Below are positions 1 through 5,808 of a stretch of 61,890 bases of DNA, in pieces; the first letter of the stretch is position 1, and every line of letters begins with the position of its first letter. The stretch comes from Pseudofrankia coriaricola (lineage in GTDB: Bacteria > Actinomycetota > Actinomycetes > Frankiales > Frankiaceae): NCBI RefSeq assembly GCF_001854805.1, contig NZ_MBLO01000011.1, forward strand, positions 1 through 61,890. The letters run 5' to 3'. The notes beneath the pieces were generated by a model. That model was not told the DNA's origin and did not search any database. It saw only the letters and a list, made by a program, of their open reading frames with translations. The position numbers and the translations under genes are program-made.

Positions 1-415
1 GCGCCGCGTACCAGTCGGCGGCGCCGAGGACGAGGCCGAGCACGATGAGCGTCGTCGCGATCAGCCGCAGGTCCCGGAAGGGGCCTTCGATCGAGTCCTT
101 CAGCGTCACGCCGAGGACGGAGATCGGGATCGACCCGATGATGATCAGCCAACCCATCCGGGTTTCCTGGGTGCCGCGGTACTTCGGGTTCCTCAGGGAC
201 CGCGCCCAGCTGGAGACGATCTTCGCGATGTCCTTGCGGAAGTAGAGCAGGACCGCGGTCTCGGTGCCGATCTGGCTCACGGCCGTGAACGCCGCGCCCG
301 GGTCCGGCCAGCCCACCAGCGCCGGCAGGATGCGCAGGTGCGCGCTGGACGAGACGGGCAGGAACTCGGTGAGCCCCTGGACCACGCCGAGGACGCCACC
401 CTGGAACCAGTTCAC
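1..415 (-). CDS. uppP: Undecaprenyl-diphosphatase UppP (BacA family), cut by window edge
   Basis: UppP removes a phosphate from undecaprenyl diphosphate at the cytoplasmic membrane, recycling the lipid carrier for peptidoglycan synthesis, and its overexpression gives bacitracin tolerance. The first 138 residues are present. They begin VNWFQGGVLGVVQGLTEF and run into the family motif LTEFLPVSSSAHL (about residues 15-27), which carries the catalytic Glu and the conserved Ser-rich stretch. Hydrophobic helices follow (WLIIIGSIPISVLGVTL and LIATTLIVLGLVLGA). The GTG at 415 is the only start in this frame close to the conserved N-terminus; upstream ATGs are in other frames. The C-terminal half lies beyond base 1. 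Family assignment is firm. Confidence 0.93.
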   Translation of the reverse strand, partial: MNWFQGGVLGVVQGLTEFLPVSSSAHLRILPALVGWPDPGAAFTAVSQIGTETAVLLYFRKDIAKIVSSWARSLRNPKYRGTQETRMGWLIIIGSIPISVLGVTLKDSIEGPFRDLRLIATTLIVLGLVLGAADWYAA

Positions 416-1221
416 GCGGCCGCCACGCGGGAGTGGCGCGCCGCGCCCGGCCGGCCGGCCTCGCGGGCGGGCGGGGTGGGGCCGTCGCCGAGGATGCCGA
501 CATGGACGGCGTCTGTGGCAAGGGCGCCGCGGCCCTCGGGCAGGCCGCCCGGAGGAGTTCCGTACCTGGTCACGACGCCTCACAGTAGCCGACGTCACCG
601 ACCGGCCGGCAGCCAGCCCACGCCCGCCCACGGCGGGCACCCCGGCCGGTCCGCTATGCCGGAGATGGGTCTACTTCCGGACCTGTTGCTCTGGCAGAGC
701 TAGTCTGAGCCTCGACAAATCACCCAGGTGCGCCCGTCCGCGCGCGCCGTCGAGGTCGCCCCCGGAGGGGCCGGCCGCCCCGGCATCGCGCCTGGCGGCG
801 CTGGCGGCTACCGTCGGAACCGGGCCTTCGGGCGCGGTACCGGGCCTCGCCGCCGCCGACGGGCAGTGACGGCTGGTGTCGGGTGCCTCATCGGAGGGAC
901 CTATGACTCTCGGTACGTTCAGGAAACTTGGACTGAACGGCGAGGAAACTCCGGTAGAACAGGCTTCGTGATGTGCGGACTCCTCAAGGAACCCCTCCGG
1001 GGCGAGCGGTCCACCTTCCCGCCCGTCGCCACCCCCAGCCGTCCCACCCTCCCACGCCCGCACCTCGTCCCGGCCCCGACGCCACCGCCCGCAGGCCCGG
1101 CTCCCACGCGGCCGACAGCGAACCGGCGCGGCCACACGCGGCGCCGTCTGTCCCGCTGGCGCCACTCGTCCGGGTCCCCGCGCCCCGTAGCCCCGAGCCG
1201 GCCCGACCACGGGCGGCCGAC
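416..1221. other. Intergenic, about 800 bases
   Basis: GC-rich stretch between the divergent uppP and MarR genes. Several overlapping open frames run through it on both strands, but none has a recognisable domain, a consistent start signal or biased codon use. It presumably holds the promoters of both flanking genes. The only structured element I see is the inverted repeat at 916-939, listed separately. Confidence 0.5.
916..939. promoter_or_regulatory. Inverted repeat, candidate MarR operator
   Basis: CGTTCAG (916-922) and CTGAACG (933-939) are perfect inverted 7-mers separated by 10 bases, an arrangement typical of dimeric winged-helix regulators. The site is about 280 bases upstream of the chosen start of the MarR gene, so autoregulation is plausible but unproven. 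Confidence 0.35.
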
Positions 1222-1782
1222 ATGACCGCCTCGACCGCGCGCGGGGCCACGTCGAACGGTCGGTACCGGGTCGCCCGCGAGACCGTCCTGTCGGTCACGG
1301 CGGCCCGGGACGGACGCACCGAGGAACTCGCCGGCGAGGTCGTCGAGGCCGCGCGGCAGCTGTGGCGGGTCGTCGGCGCCGAGAAGCCGACCGCGGCCCC
1401 GGCGGTGTTCGAGAAGCTGCGGCCGCGCCACATCCAGCTGCTGCGCCTGCTCGCCAGCCAGCCGGGCATGTCGGTGCGGCAGGCCGCCGAGGCGCTGTCG
1501 ATGCGCCCGCACAACCTGAGCACCCTGATCACGGACCTGGTCGGCGCCGGCCTGGTGGAGCGGCGCGGGGACCCGCACGACCGCCGCGTCGCCCGCCTCT
1601 ATCTGTCCGAGACGGCCCGCGCCGAGGTCGAGGGCGTCGAGCGCGACCTGCACACCGCCGTCGTCGAGGTGCTCGCGCGCCTCACCGACGTCGACCAGGG
1701 CCGCATCCGCGCCGCCCTCCCGGCGCTCGCGCGCCTCGTGACCAGCCTCGAAAACCCGGCGCCACTCACAGGCGCCCGCTGA
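1222..1782 (+). CDS. MarR-family transcriptional regulator
   Basis: A 186-residue DNA-binding protein. The winged helix-turn-helix is clear at about residues 66-125: LRPRHIQLLRLLASQPGMS, then VRQAAEALSMRPHNLSTLI as the recognition helix region, and a wing with RRGDPHDRRVARLYLSE, which holds the DxRxxR-like signature of MarR proteins. Flanking helices should form the dimer interface. The frame stays open upstream to base 973, so the start at 1222 (MTASTARG) is a choice based on where GC-rich coding character begins; a longer product cannot be excluded. It is not in an operon and its ligand is unknown. Confidence 0.85.
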   Translation: MTASTARGATSNGRYRVARETVLSVTAARDGRTEELAGEVVEAARQLWRVVGAEKPTAAPAVFEKLRPRHIQLLRLLASQPGMSVRQAAEALSMRPHNLSTLITDLVGAGLVERRGDPHDRRVARLYLSETARAEVEGVERDLHTAVVEVLARLTDVDQGRIRAALPALARLVTSLENPAPLTGAR

Positions 1783-2196
1783 CCCCTGCCCATAGCGAGG
1801 GGCAGCCGGACACAACCGGGCCCGGCGTGCACCCGCACTCCCGTCCATCGAGCCTCCTCGGAAAACCCCTTGAGGTCACGCCGGCTCCAAGGCATCCTTG
1901 TTCCAGGCGCTCGAACGGAGCACCAGAGCACCAGACAGCGCGACACTCAACAACACCGCGGCGAGCGACGAGCAGAGGAGGCCTGCGGCATGCGACCGAC
2001 ATCCACGTCCCAGCTCTCCCAGGCCGATATTCTCCGAGGTCATCGCTCATATGTGGCCACGCCCATGTGGCGCGGCGGCGAAAGCCCGGGGCGGACGTCC
2101 TGACCTGACAGGTCACTGGACTCCGACCGCCCCGGGCAGCCGCCCGCGAGGCGGTCTTCTCTTTTCCAGCCAGACAGCCATTCTTGGCCATTCCCT
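1783..2196. other. Intergenic before the tRNA array
   Basis: About 410 bases with no convincing gene. The last 60 bases are pyrimidine-rich (TCTTCTCTTTTCC around 2156-2168) and probably belong to the promoter or leader of the tRNA array that starts at 2197. I cannot assign -35 and -10 boxes with confidence. Confidence 0.4.
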
Positions 2197-2268
2197 AGGG
2201 ATGTAGCTCAAAGGTAGAGCGGCGGTCTCCAAAACCGTTCGTTGGGGGTTCGAGTCCCTCCGTCCCTG
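2197..2268 (+). tRNA. tRNA-Trp(CCA)
   Basis: Full cloverleaf of 72 bases. The acceptor arms AGGGATG and CGTCCCT pair with one G-T. The anticodon loop CTCCAAA gives CCA, and the T-loop is TTCGAGT. The discriminator is G and no CCA is encoded. Confidence 0.92.
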
Positions 2269-2388
2269 CTCGCGCGCCCTTTTCGGGAAGCGCTCGCACG
2301 ATTGAAAACTCCACAGCGGACACGACATGCCAGGACGCCATCCCTGGCACACCGGTGGCCCGAGGCGCCTCGCCTCGGGCCACCGGAA

Positions 2389-2460
2389 CGGGACGTGGGG
2401 TAGAGGTTGCCCACCTGATTTGGGATCAGGCCCACGTCGGTTCGAATCCGGCCGTCCCGA
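2389..2460 (+). tRNA. tRNA-Pro(TGG)
   Basis: The acceptor arms CGGGACG and CGTCCCG pair perfectly. The anticodon stem CCTGA/TCAGG closes the loop TTTGGGA, giving TGG. The discriminator is A, as is usual for Pro. No CCA is encoded. Confidence 0.9.
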
Positions 2461-2514
2461 CGACGCCGTCACGCCCGAGGCTGCTATCGCGGTTATCCGG
2501 GCGCCCGGCGACAC

Positions 2515-2590
2515 ACCCCTCTAGCTCAGAGGAGAGAGCGCCCGGTCGCGACCCGGGAGGCCACAGGTTCGACTCCTGTGAGGGGTACCA
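2515..2590 (+). tRNA. tRNA-Arg(GCG), CCA encoded
   Basis: The acceptor arms ACCCCTC and GAGGGGT pair fully and ACCA follows. The stem CCCGG/CCGGG closes the loop TCGCGAC, giving anticodon GCG. Two oddities stand out. Bacteria normally read CGN codons with ACG (inosine) rather than GCG, and position 33 is C instead of the nearly universal U. Confidence 0.8.
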
Positions 2591-2614
2591 GCGGGGCCAC
2601 CTGCCCCGTGGCAC

Positions 2615-2801
2615 GCGGTCGTAGCTCAGTGGCAGAGCAAGTGCCTTCCAAGTCGACCTCCCAGATCGCTTACCTCCCCGATCACGACCTCCCAGATCGG
2701 CTTCGCCGATCCGGCAGGGACCCCGTCCGCCGATCGAGCAGGGACCCTGTCGCCGATCCGGCAGGAACCCCGAGACCGGAGTTCGATTCTCCGTGACCGC
2801 T
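2615..2801 (+). pseudogene. tRNA-Gly(TCC) split by a repeat insertion
   Basis: The two ends form a tRNA. The acceptor arms GCGGTCG (2615-2621) and TGACCGC (2794-2800) pair, the D-arm is normal, and the loop CTTCCAA (2645-2651) gives anticodon TCC. The T-arm CGGAG/CTCCG is intact near the 3' end. After the first two bases of the 3' anticodon stem (about 2653) the sequence changes to a palindromic repeat cluster, and tRNA sequence resumes only around 2775. Most of the 3' anticodon stem and the variable loop are replaced by about 120 bases. No intron class is recognisable, so I call it inactivated unless the insert is removed from the transcript. Confidence 0.8.
2654..2776. repeat. REP-type palindromic repeat cluster inside tRNA-Gly
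   Basis: The insert contains a 39-base element (2686-2724) that is the exact reverse complement of the copy at 40151-40189 and close to the one at 26694-26732. Its hairpin arms contain GCCGATCCGGC around a 3-base loop. Three degenerate CAGGRACCC sub-units follow at about 2714, 2738 and 2762. It looks like a dispersed REP or MITE-type element. Confidence 0.8.
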
Positions 2802-2904
2802 CGAGGGGCAGGGCCTGGTAACAGGACCGGCTCCCCTGATTTGTCGGGGACCCAGGGCAATCGGCCGGTCAGGGCCGGAGGCCGATATCCGGGACCCCCA
2901 CAGT

Positions 2905-2977
2905 GCCTCCGTAGCTCAGCTGGCAGAGCGGCCGCCTCGTAAGCGGCAGGTCGGCGGTTCGAATCCGCCCGGCGGCT
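2905..2977 (+). tRNA. tRNA-Thr(CGT)
   Basis: Cloverleaf of 73 bases. The anticodon stem GCCGC/GCGGC closes the loop CTCGTAA, giving CGT. The T-arm is GGCGG TTCGAAT CCGCC. The acceptor arms GCCTCCG and CGGCGGC have one T-C mismatch at pair 4. The discriminator is T. Confidence 0.85.
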
Positions 2978-3045
2978 CCCGGCCCGGACGAGACGCAAAA
3001 GTACTCTTTTTCGCGTCTCCCACGGACCTCGCGGTGGCATGGCGC

Positions 3046-3117
3046 GCCCTTGTGGCACAGCGGTAGTGCGTCCCCCTGGTACGGGGAAGGCCGGCGGTTC
3101 GAATCCGCCCTTGGGCT
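3046..3117 (+). tRNA. tRNA-Thr(GGT), acceptor stem degenerate
   Basis: D-, anticodon and T-arms are sound: stem TCCCC/GGGGA closes the loop CTGGTAC, giving GGT, and the T-stem is GGCGG/CCGCC. The acceptor arms GCCCTTG and CTTGGGC contain two adjacent T-T mismatches, so the gene may be decaying or the product suboptimal. Confidence 0.78.
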
Positions 3118-3128
3118 CGGTTTTTCGT

Positions 3129-3204
3129 GTGGGCGTGGTGCAGTTGGCAGCACATCACCTTGCCATGGTGAAGGTCGCCGGTTCGAACCCGGCCGTCCAC
3201 TCCA
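3129..3204 (+). tRNA. tRNA-Gly(GCC), CCA encoded
   Basis: The acceptor arms GTGGGCG and CGTCCAC pair with one G-T. The stem TCACC/GGTGA closes the loop TTGCCAT, giving GCC. The T-arm is GCCGG TTCGAAC CCGGC. The discriminator T is followed by CCA. Confidence 0.92.
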
Positions 3205-3205
3205 G

Positions 3206-3277
3206 GGGTCTGTAGCTGAGAGGGATCAGCGCCCGCCTGAAGAGCGGGAGAGGAAGGCTCGATACCTTCCGGGCCCA
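3206..3277 (+). tRNA. tRNA-Phe(GAA)
   Basis: The acceptor arms GGGTCTG and CGGGCCC pair with two G-T pairs. The stem CCCGC/GCGGG closes the loop CTGAAGA, giving GAA. The T-loop is CTCGATA, so position 54 is C rather than the usual T. It begins two bases after the encoded CCA of the previous gene. Confidence 0.85.
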
Positions 3278-3291
3278 CGCGGTACACACGA

Positions 3292-3362
3292 TGAGGTGTC
3301 GGCCAATGGCAGGCCGCCGGGCTCTGGACCCGGAAATATAGGTTCGAGTCCTCTCACCTCAG
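3292..3362 (+). tRNA. tRNA-Gln(CTG)
   Basis: The acceptor arms TGAGGTG and CACCTCA pair perfectly. The stem CCGGG/CCCGG closes the loop CTCTGGA, giving CTG. G73 is the usual Gln discriminator. The T-stem has one mismatch. Confidence 0.87.
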
Positions 3363-3384
3363 CCTTTTCACATCCGCTCCGCAC

Positions 3385-3458
3385 GGTCGTCTAGCTCATC
3401 AGGTCAGAGCATCCGCCTGATACGCGGAAGGCGCGAGGTTCAAGTCCTCGGGCGACCA
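3385..3458 (+). tRNA. tRNA-Ile(GAT)
   Basis: The acceptor arms GGTCGTC and GGCGACC pair. The stem TCCGC/GCGGA closes the loop CTGATAC, giving GAT. The T-arm is CGAGG TTCAAGT CCTCG and the discriminator is A. Confidence 0.9.
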
Positions 3459-3697
3459 CTGGAACTACTTTCCGACGCGTCGCGGCCCGCGGCGCCCCTG
3501 CATCCGCTCGCTACCGGCAGGCAGGGTTAAGGGCTAGGTACCAGCCCACGGGCCACCATGCCGCTCCAGCCCAGCGGGCAGAAGCACCGCGCCGCGATCG
3601 CGGCCATCGGCCGGACGAGACGCGACAATGTCCTTTCTTCGCGCCTCCGGAGGCCTCGATGCGAAAGGGCAGGTTCGACTCGTCCGAGCGGCACCAT
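3459..3697. other. Longest gap inside the tRNA array
   Basis: About 240 bases between tRNA-Ile and tRNA-Glu. A stretch near 3660-3696 (AGGTTCGACTCGTCC followed by CGGCACCA) looks like a decayed tRNA 3' half, but no matching 5' half or anticodon stem can be folded. I see no other gene. Confidence 0.35.
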
Positions 3698-3772
3698 GCT
3701 CCGTTGGAGTAAGAAGGTCAACTCGCCGGACTCTCAATCCGGAGACTGCGGGTTCAAGTCCCGCACGGAGCA
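3698..3772 (+). tRNA. tRNA-Glu(CTC)
   Basis: The acceptor arms GCTCCGT and ACGGAGC pair perfectly. The D-stem is GAGT/ACTC. The stem CCGGA/TCCGG closes the loop CTCTCAA, giving CTC. The T-arm is GCGGG TTCAAGT CCCGC and the discriminator is A. Confidence 0.88.
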
Positions 3773-3796
3773 CTGGGCCGCGCCCGCGGCCCTTCT

Positions 3797-3883
3797 GGAA
3801 GATGAAGTCACCGTTGGGGTGGCCACCGTCCCGAAAACGGATGGGCGGCGCAAGCCGTTGGGGTTCGAGTCCTCCGTCTTCCG
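3797..3883 (+). tRNA. tRNA-Ser(CGA), irregular
   Basis: Class II tRNA of 87 bases with a long variable arm. The acceptor arms GGAAGAT and GTCTTCC pair with one T-G. The stem CCGT/ACGG closes the loop CCCGAAA, giving CGA. Position 33 is C instead of U. The T-stem has one mismatch and the D-arm is weak. Confidence 0.78.
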
Positions 3884-3954
3884 CGCTACCCGGCCGGGTA
3901 GCCCGCCTGATGGCGGCCACGGACCGGGCACGCGGCATCAAGAAAGGCTGTGCC

Positions 3955-4027
3955 GCCCGTGTAGCTCAGTCGGCAGAGCGGCCGCCTCTTAAGCGGCATG
4001 GCGGAGGTTCGAGGCCTTCCACGGGCA
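3955..4027 (+). tRNA. tRNA-Lys(CTT)
   Basis: The acceptor arms GCCCGTG and CACGGGC pair perfectly. The stem GCCGC/GCGGC closes the loop CTCTTAA, giving CTT. The discriminator is A. The next tRNA starts one base later. Confidence 0.92.
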
Positions 4028-4028
4028 C

Positions 4029-4107
4029 GGCGGGGTAGAGGAGTTCGGCCGTCCTCACGGGGCTCATAATCCCGGAATCGTGGGTTCGAATCCCACCCCC
4101 GCTACCA
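4029..4107 (+). tRNA. tRNA-Met(CAT), CCA encoded
   Basis: The acceptor arms GGCGGGG and CCCCGCT pair with a terminal G-T. The stem CGGGG/TCCCG closes the loop CTCATAA, giving CAT. The T-arm is GTGGG TTCGAAT CCCAC. The paired first base argues against an initiator. An Ile-lysidine tRNA with CAT is possible, but elongator Met is the simplest call. Confidence 0.82.
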
Positions 4108-4251
4108 GTGGCATGCGGTTCAGTCGGCGGCACATCTCCCCGCTGAGAGGAGGTCCGATCAAAGGAGGCACGACGGTGTTCGTCCGTCGCGTCTCCGGAG
4201 GCCGTCCGACGGCACTCGGGGCTCCCGCCACGCCAACTGTTCGGATATCAA
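4108..4251. other. Gap in array, possible decayed tRNA
   Basis: Between tRNA-Met and tRNA-Ala the stretch 4115-4175 resembles a D-arm (GGTTCAGTCGGCGGCAC) followed by a hairpin-like CTCC/GGAG, but no 7-base anticodon loop or T-arm follows. It may be a tRNA relic. The rest is unstructured. Confidence 0.3.
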
Positions 4252-4324
4252 GGGGTCTTAGCTCATTAGGCAGAGCGTCTCCTTCGCACGGAGAAGGTGC
4301 GGGGTTCGAATCCCCGAGGCTCCA
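4252..4324 (+). tRNA. tRNA-Ala(CGC)
   Basis: The acceptor arms GGGGTCT and AGGCTCC pair, including a G-T at pair 3, the position of the alanine identity element. The stem TCTCC/GGAGA closes the loop TTCGCAC, giving CGC. The T-arm is CGGGG TTCGAAT CCCCG. Confidence 0.88.
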
Positions 4325-4334
4325 CTCGGCGCAT

Positions 4335-4413
4335 GGTGACCGATGCCGAAGCGGTCGAGGCACCAGGTTGTGATCCTGGCCACGAGAGGGTTCGAGTCCC
4401 TCCGGTCACACCA
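4335..4413 (+). tRNA. tRNA-His(GTG), CCA encoded, A73
   Basis: The acceptor arms GTGACCG and CGGTCAC pair perfectly, with an extra G before base 1. The stem CCAGG/CCTGG closes the loop TTGTGAT, giving GTG. Bacterial tRNA-His normally carries a G-1:C73 pair, but here the base opposite G-1 is A (4410), followed by CCA. Confidence 0.83.
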
Positions 4414-4419
4414 TTTCTC

Positions 4420-4491
4420 GGGGCTGTAGCTCAGCGGGAGAGCGGCGGTCTGGCAGACCGTAGGTCGGGAGTTCGAGTCTCCCCAGTTCCA
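4420..4491 (+). tRNA. tRNA-Ala(GGC)
   Basis: The acceptor arms GGGGCTG and CAGTTCC pair, with a G-T at pair 3. The stem GCGGT/ACCGT closes the loop CTGGCAG, giving GGC. The T-arm is GGGAG TTCGAGT CTCCC. Confidence 0.88.
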
Positions 4492-4503
4492 CGGTTCCAC
4501 GAT

Positions 4504-4576
4504 GCTGGTGTCGCCTAGCGGCCAGGGCACCTCCTTGTCAGGGAGGACATCGGGGGTTCGAGTCCCCTCACCAGCG
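4504..4576 (+). tRNA. tRNA-Asp(GTC)
   Basis: The acceptor arms GCTGGTG and CACCAGC pair perfectly. The stem CCTCC/GGAGG closes the loop TTGTCAG, giving GTC. G73 is the usual Asp discriminator. Confidence 0.92.
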
Positions 4577-4580
4577 CGAC

Positions 4581-4653
4581 GCCCGGGTAGCTCAGCAGGG
4601 AGAGCGGCTGCCTTACAAGCAGAAGGTCGGGGGTTCGAACCCCTCCCTGGGCA
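4581..4653 (+). tRNA. tRNA-Val(TAC)
   Basis: The acceptor arms GCCCGGG and CCTGGGC pair with one G-T. A four-pair anticodon stem (CTGC/GCAG) closes the loop CTTACAA, giving TAC. The discriminator is A. Confidence 0.87.
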
Positions 4654-4686
4654 CGCGCGCCGGCCAGGACGGCCAGGCGCGACCGA

Positions 4687-4759
4687 CCGCGCATAGTTCA
4701 AAGGAGAGAACGCAGCCCTCCGACGGCTGAGGTTGTAGGTTCGATTCCTACTGCGCGGA
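4687..4759 (+). tRNA. tRNA-Arg(CCG)
   Basis: The acceptor arms CCGCGCA and TGCGCGG pair perfectly. The stem CAGCC/GGCTG closes the loop CTCCGAC, giving CCG. The T-arm is GTAGG TTCGATT CCTAC and the discriminator is A. Confidence 0.9.
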
Positions 4760-4827
4760 CTGCACGGACGACAACCGGGGCATTCCCCCGGTGGCCACGC
4801 GGGACGCAGATGTCTCTGTGGCATCTC

Positions 4828-4907
4828 GCTGGCGCTGGGCACTGGTGAGCCCAACGGCCTGTAAAGCCGCCGCTTCGGCTGTGGGAGTTCAAATCTCTCC
4901 GCCAGCA
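4828..4907 (+). tRNA. tRNA-Tyr(GTA)
   Basis: Class II tRNA of 80 bases. The acceptor arms GCTGGCG and CGCCAGC pair perfectly. The anticodon loop CTGTAAA gives GTA, with a short extra arm around GCTTCGGC. The discriminator is A. Confidence 0.9.
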
Positions 4908-4967
4908 CCGAACACTCGGACACATACCGCCGCCGTCACCACCATCGGCGGCGCGCGCCGGATCCAT

Positions 4968-5044
4968 GCCCACGTAGCCCAACTGGAAGAGGCGTCCGGT
5001 TCAGAGCCGGAATGTTGGGGGTTCGATTCCCTCCGTGGGTACCA
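4968..5044 (+). tRNA. tRNA-Leu(CAG) with class I (short variable loop) fold
   Basis: The acceptor arms GCCCACG and CGTGGGT pair with a terminal G-T, and ACCA follows. The stem TCCGG/CCGGA closes the loop TTCAGAG, giving CAG (Leu). The variable loop is only five bases (ATGTT), whereas true tRNA-Leu has a long extra arm. Either an altered class I tRNA now carries a Leu anticodon, or charging is atypical. Confidence 0.78.
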
Positions 5045-5057
5045 GTCACCGAACAAT

Positions 5058-5143
5058 GGAGGGTTGCCCGAGTCCGGTAAGGGACGCGCCCGCTAAGCGC
5101 AGGTCGGGTTCTGCCCGCGGAGGTTCGAATCCTCCACCCTCCG
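5058..5143 (+). tRNA. tRNA-Ser(GCT)
   Basis: Class II tRNA of 86 bases. The acceptor arms GGAGGGT and ACCCTCC pair perfectly, and the long variable arm contains CGGGTTCTGCCCG. The stem CGCGC/GCGCA closes the loop CCGCTAA, giving GCT. Position 33 is C rather than U. Confidence 0.85.
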
Positions 5144-5264
5144 CCGCATCCGTCCCCTGGCTCGACGGAACCGACGACGCCGCCGACGCTCCGGCGCTCC
5201 GGCGCTCGCGGTTTCCATCGTCACCCGACGCCGTCACCTGACGCGCCGGACCGCCGGCCTCGTG

Positions 5265-5345
5265 TCCGCTGTGGATGGTGCGTGTCACCAGGCCGTTGCC
5301 TTCGAGCTCTCGGAGCCGGTCGGTGAGCGTTTTCGGGCGGCGGCT
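5265..5345 (-). pseudogene. HxlR-type regulator fragment
   Basis: On the minus strand the frame reads KTLTDRLRELEGNGLVTRT, which matches the recognition helix and wing start of HxlR winged-helix regulators. The expected wing end (a P-x-V-E-Y-like motif) is missing and no start codon or N-terminal domain is present. I read it as a remnant; chance similarity is less likely but possible. Confidence 0.5.
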
Positions 5346-5531
5346 GGTCCGGTCTCCGGTCGCCGATGCCGGGCTGGTCGCGGTACGAACGGACCCGGCC
5401 TTGACGGACAACGGAGACCCCGGAGCCGTGCCCGCCGGTGTCCGCCTGGACGGCACGCTTGGCCCGATCGCGCCCAAACGCCGGATCGGTCGGCTCGGCT
5501 CCGGTCTCGGTCCTCCCCCGTCACGACGTGT

Positions 5532-5568
5532 CGCGGGGTCCTCGCATGGTGCGCGCGAGGACCCCGCG
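5532..5568. terminator. Strong hairpin after the PLC fragment
   Basis: Arms of 14 bases beginning CGCGGGGTCCTCGC pair around a 9-base loop. The same structure sits after the intact phospholipase C gene at 11126-11174, so it is the inherited terminator of the truncated copy. Confidence 0.7.
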
Positions 5569-5594
5569 ATCGTTCTCTCAGCTGCCCAGATCTC

Positions 5595-5808
5595 TCAGCC
5601 GCCCAGCTGCGGGTCACTCACCGATGGCTTGCCGTCCTCGAGGTGCCCGGCGAAGCCGCGCACCCAGGTCGTGCCGGGCGCGGACACCGTGATGTCGTAC
5701 CAGCCACCGGTGCCCTTGGTGTCGACGGTGACGTTCTTCGAGCCGGCGCCGCGCGCGGCGTGGCTGTCGTACGCGTTGCGCACGTCGACGGTGACACCCT
5801 TCGGCACG
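5595..5808 (-). pseudogene. 3' fragment of a phospholipase C gene
   Basis: About 70 codons ending HLEDGKPSVSDPQLGG match the C-terminus of the intact phospholipase at 11177-13195 almost residue for residue (for example PKGVTVDV and SGGWYDITVS versus TGGWYDITVS). The stop codon and the downstream hairpin are also shared. The similarity ends abruptly at 5808-5812, where tRNA-like sequence begins, so the rest of the gene was removed by recombination. A GTG at 5807 opens the frame, but a 70-residue C-terminal piece without its catalytic domain is unlikely to be functional. Confidence 0.85.

Larger units (their letters stand above)
2197..5143 (+). other. tRNA array: 23 tRNA genes on one strand
   Basis: Twenty-three tRNA genes, one of them interrupted, are packed head to tail in under 3 kb. 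In order the anticodons are Trp CCA, Pro TGG, Arg GCG, Gly TCC (split), Thr CGT, Thr GGT, Gly GCC, Phe GAA, Gln CTG, Ile GAT, Glu CTC, Ser CGA, Lys CTT, Met CAT, Ala CGC, His GTG, Ala GGC, Asp GTC, Val TAC, Arg CCG, Tyr GTA, Leu CAG and Ser GCT. Eighteen amino acids are covered; Asn and Cys are absent. Only some genes encode the 3' CCA. Several have mismatched acceptor stems or lack U33, unlike housekeeping tRNAs. Large mixed-isotype arrays are known from actinobacterial plasmids, mobile elements and phages, so this looks like an accessory array. Confidence 0.9.

Noticed and set aside
2654-2776. Self-splicing or archaeal-type intron in tRNA-Gly
   Set aside because: No group I core elements and no bulge-helix-bulge; the insert matches dispersed REP palindromes instead, and part of the tRNA itself is missing.
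3640-3697. Additional tRNA before tRNA-Glu
   Set aside because: A GGTTCGACT-like T-loop and a CACCA end are present, but no T-stem, anticodon stem or 5' half can be folded.
4108-4180. tRNA-Ser(GCT)-like gene after tRNA-Met
   Set aside because: A GCT in a loop-like position is visible, but stems mismatch and no T-arm follows. At best a relic.
5595-5807. 70-residue frame as an independent secreted protein
   Set aside because: It is the C-terminal end of a phospholipase with the same downstream terminator and no signal peptide; truncation is the simpler explanation.
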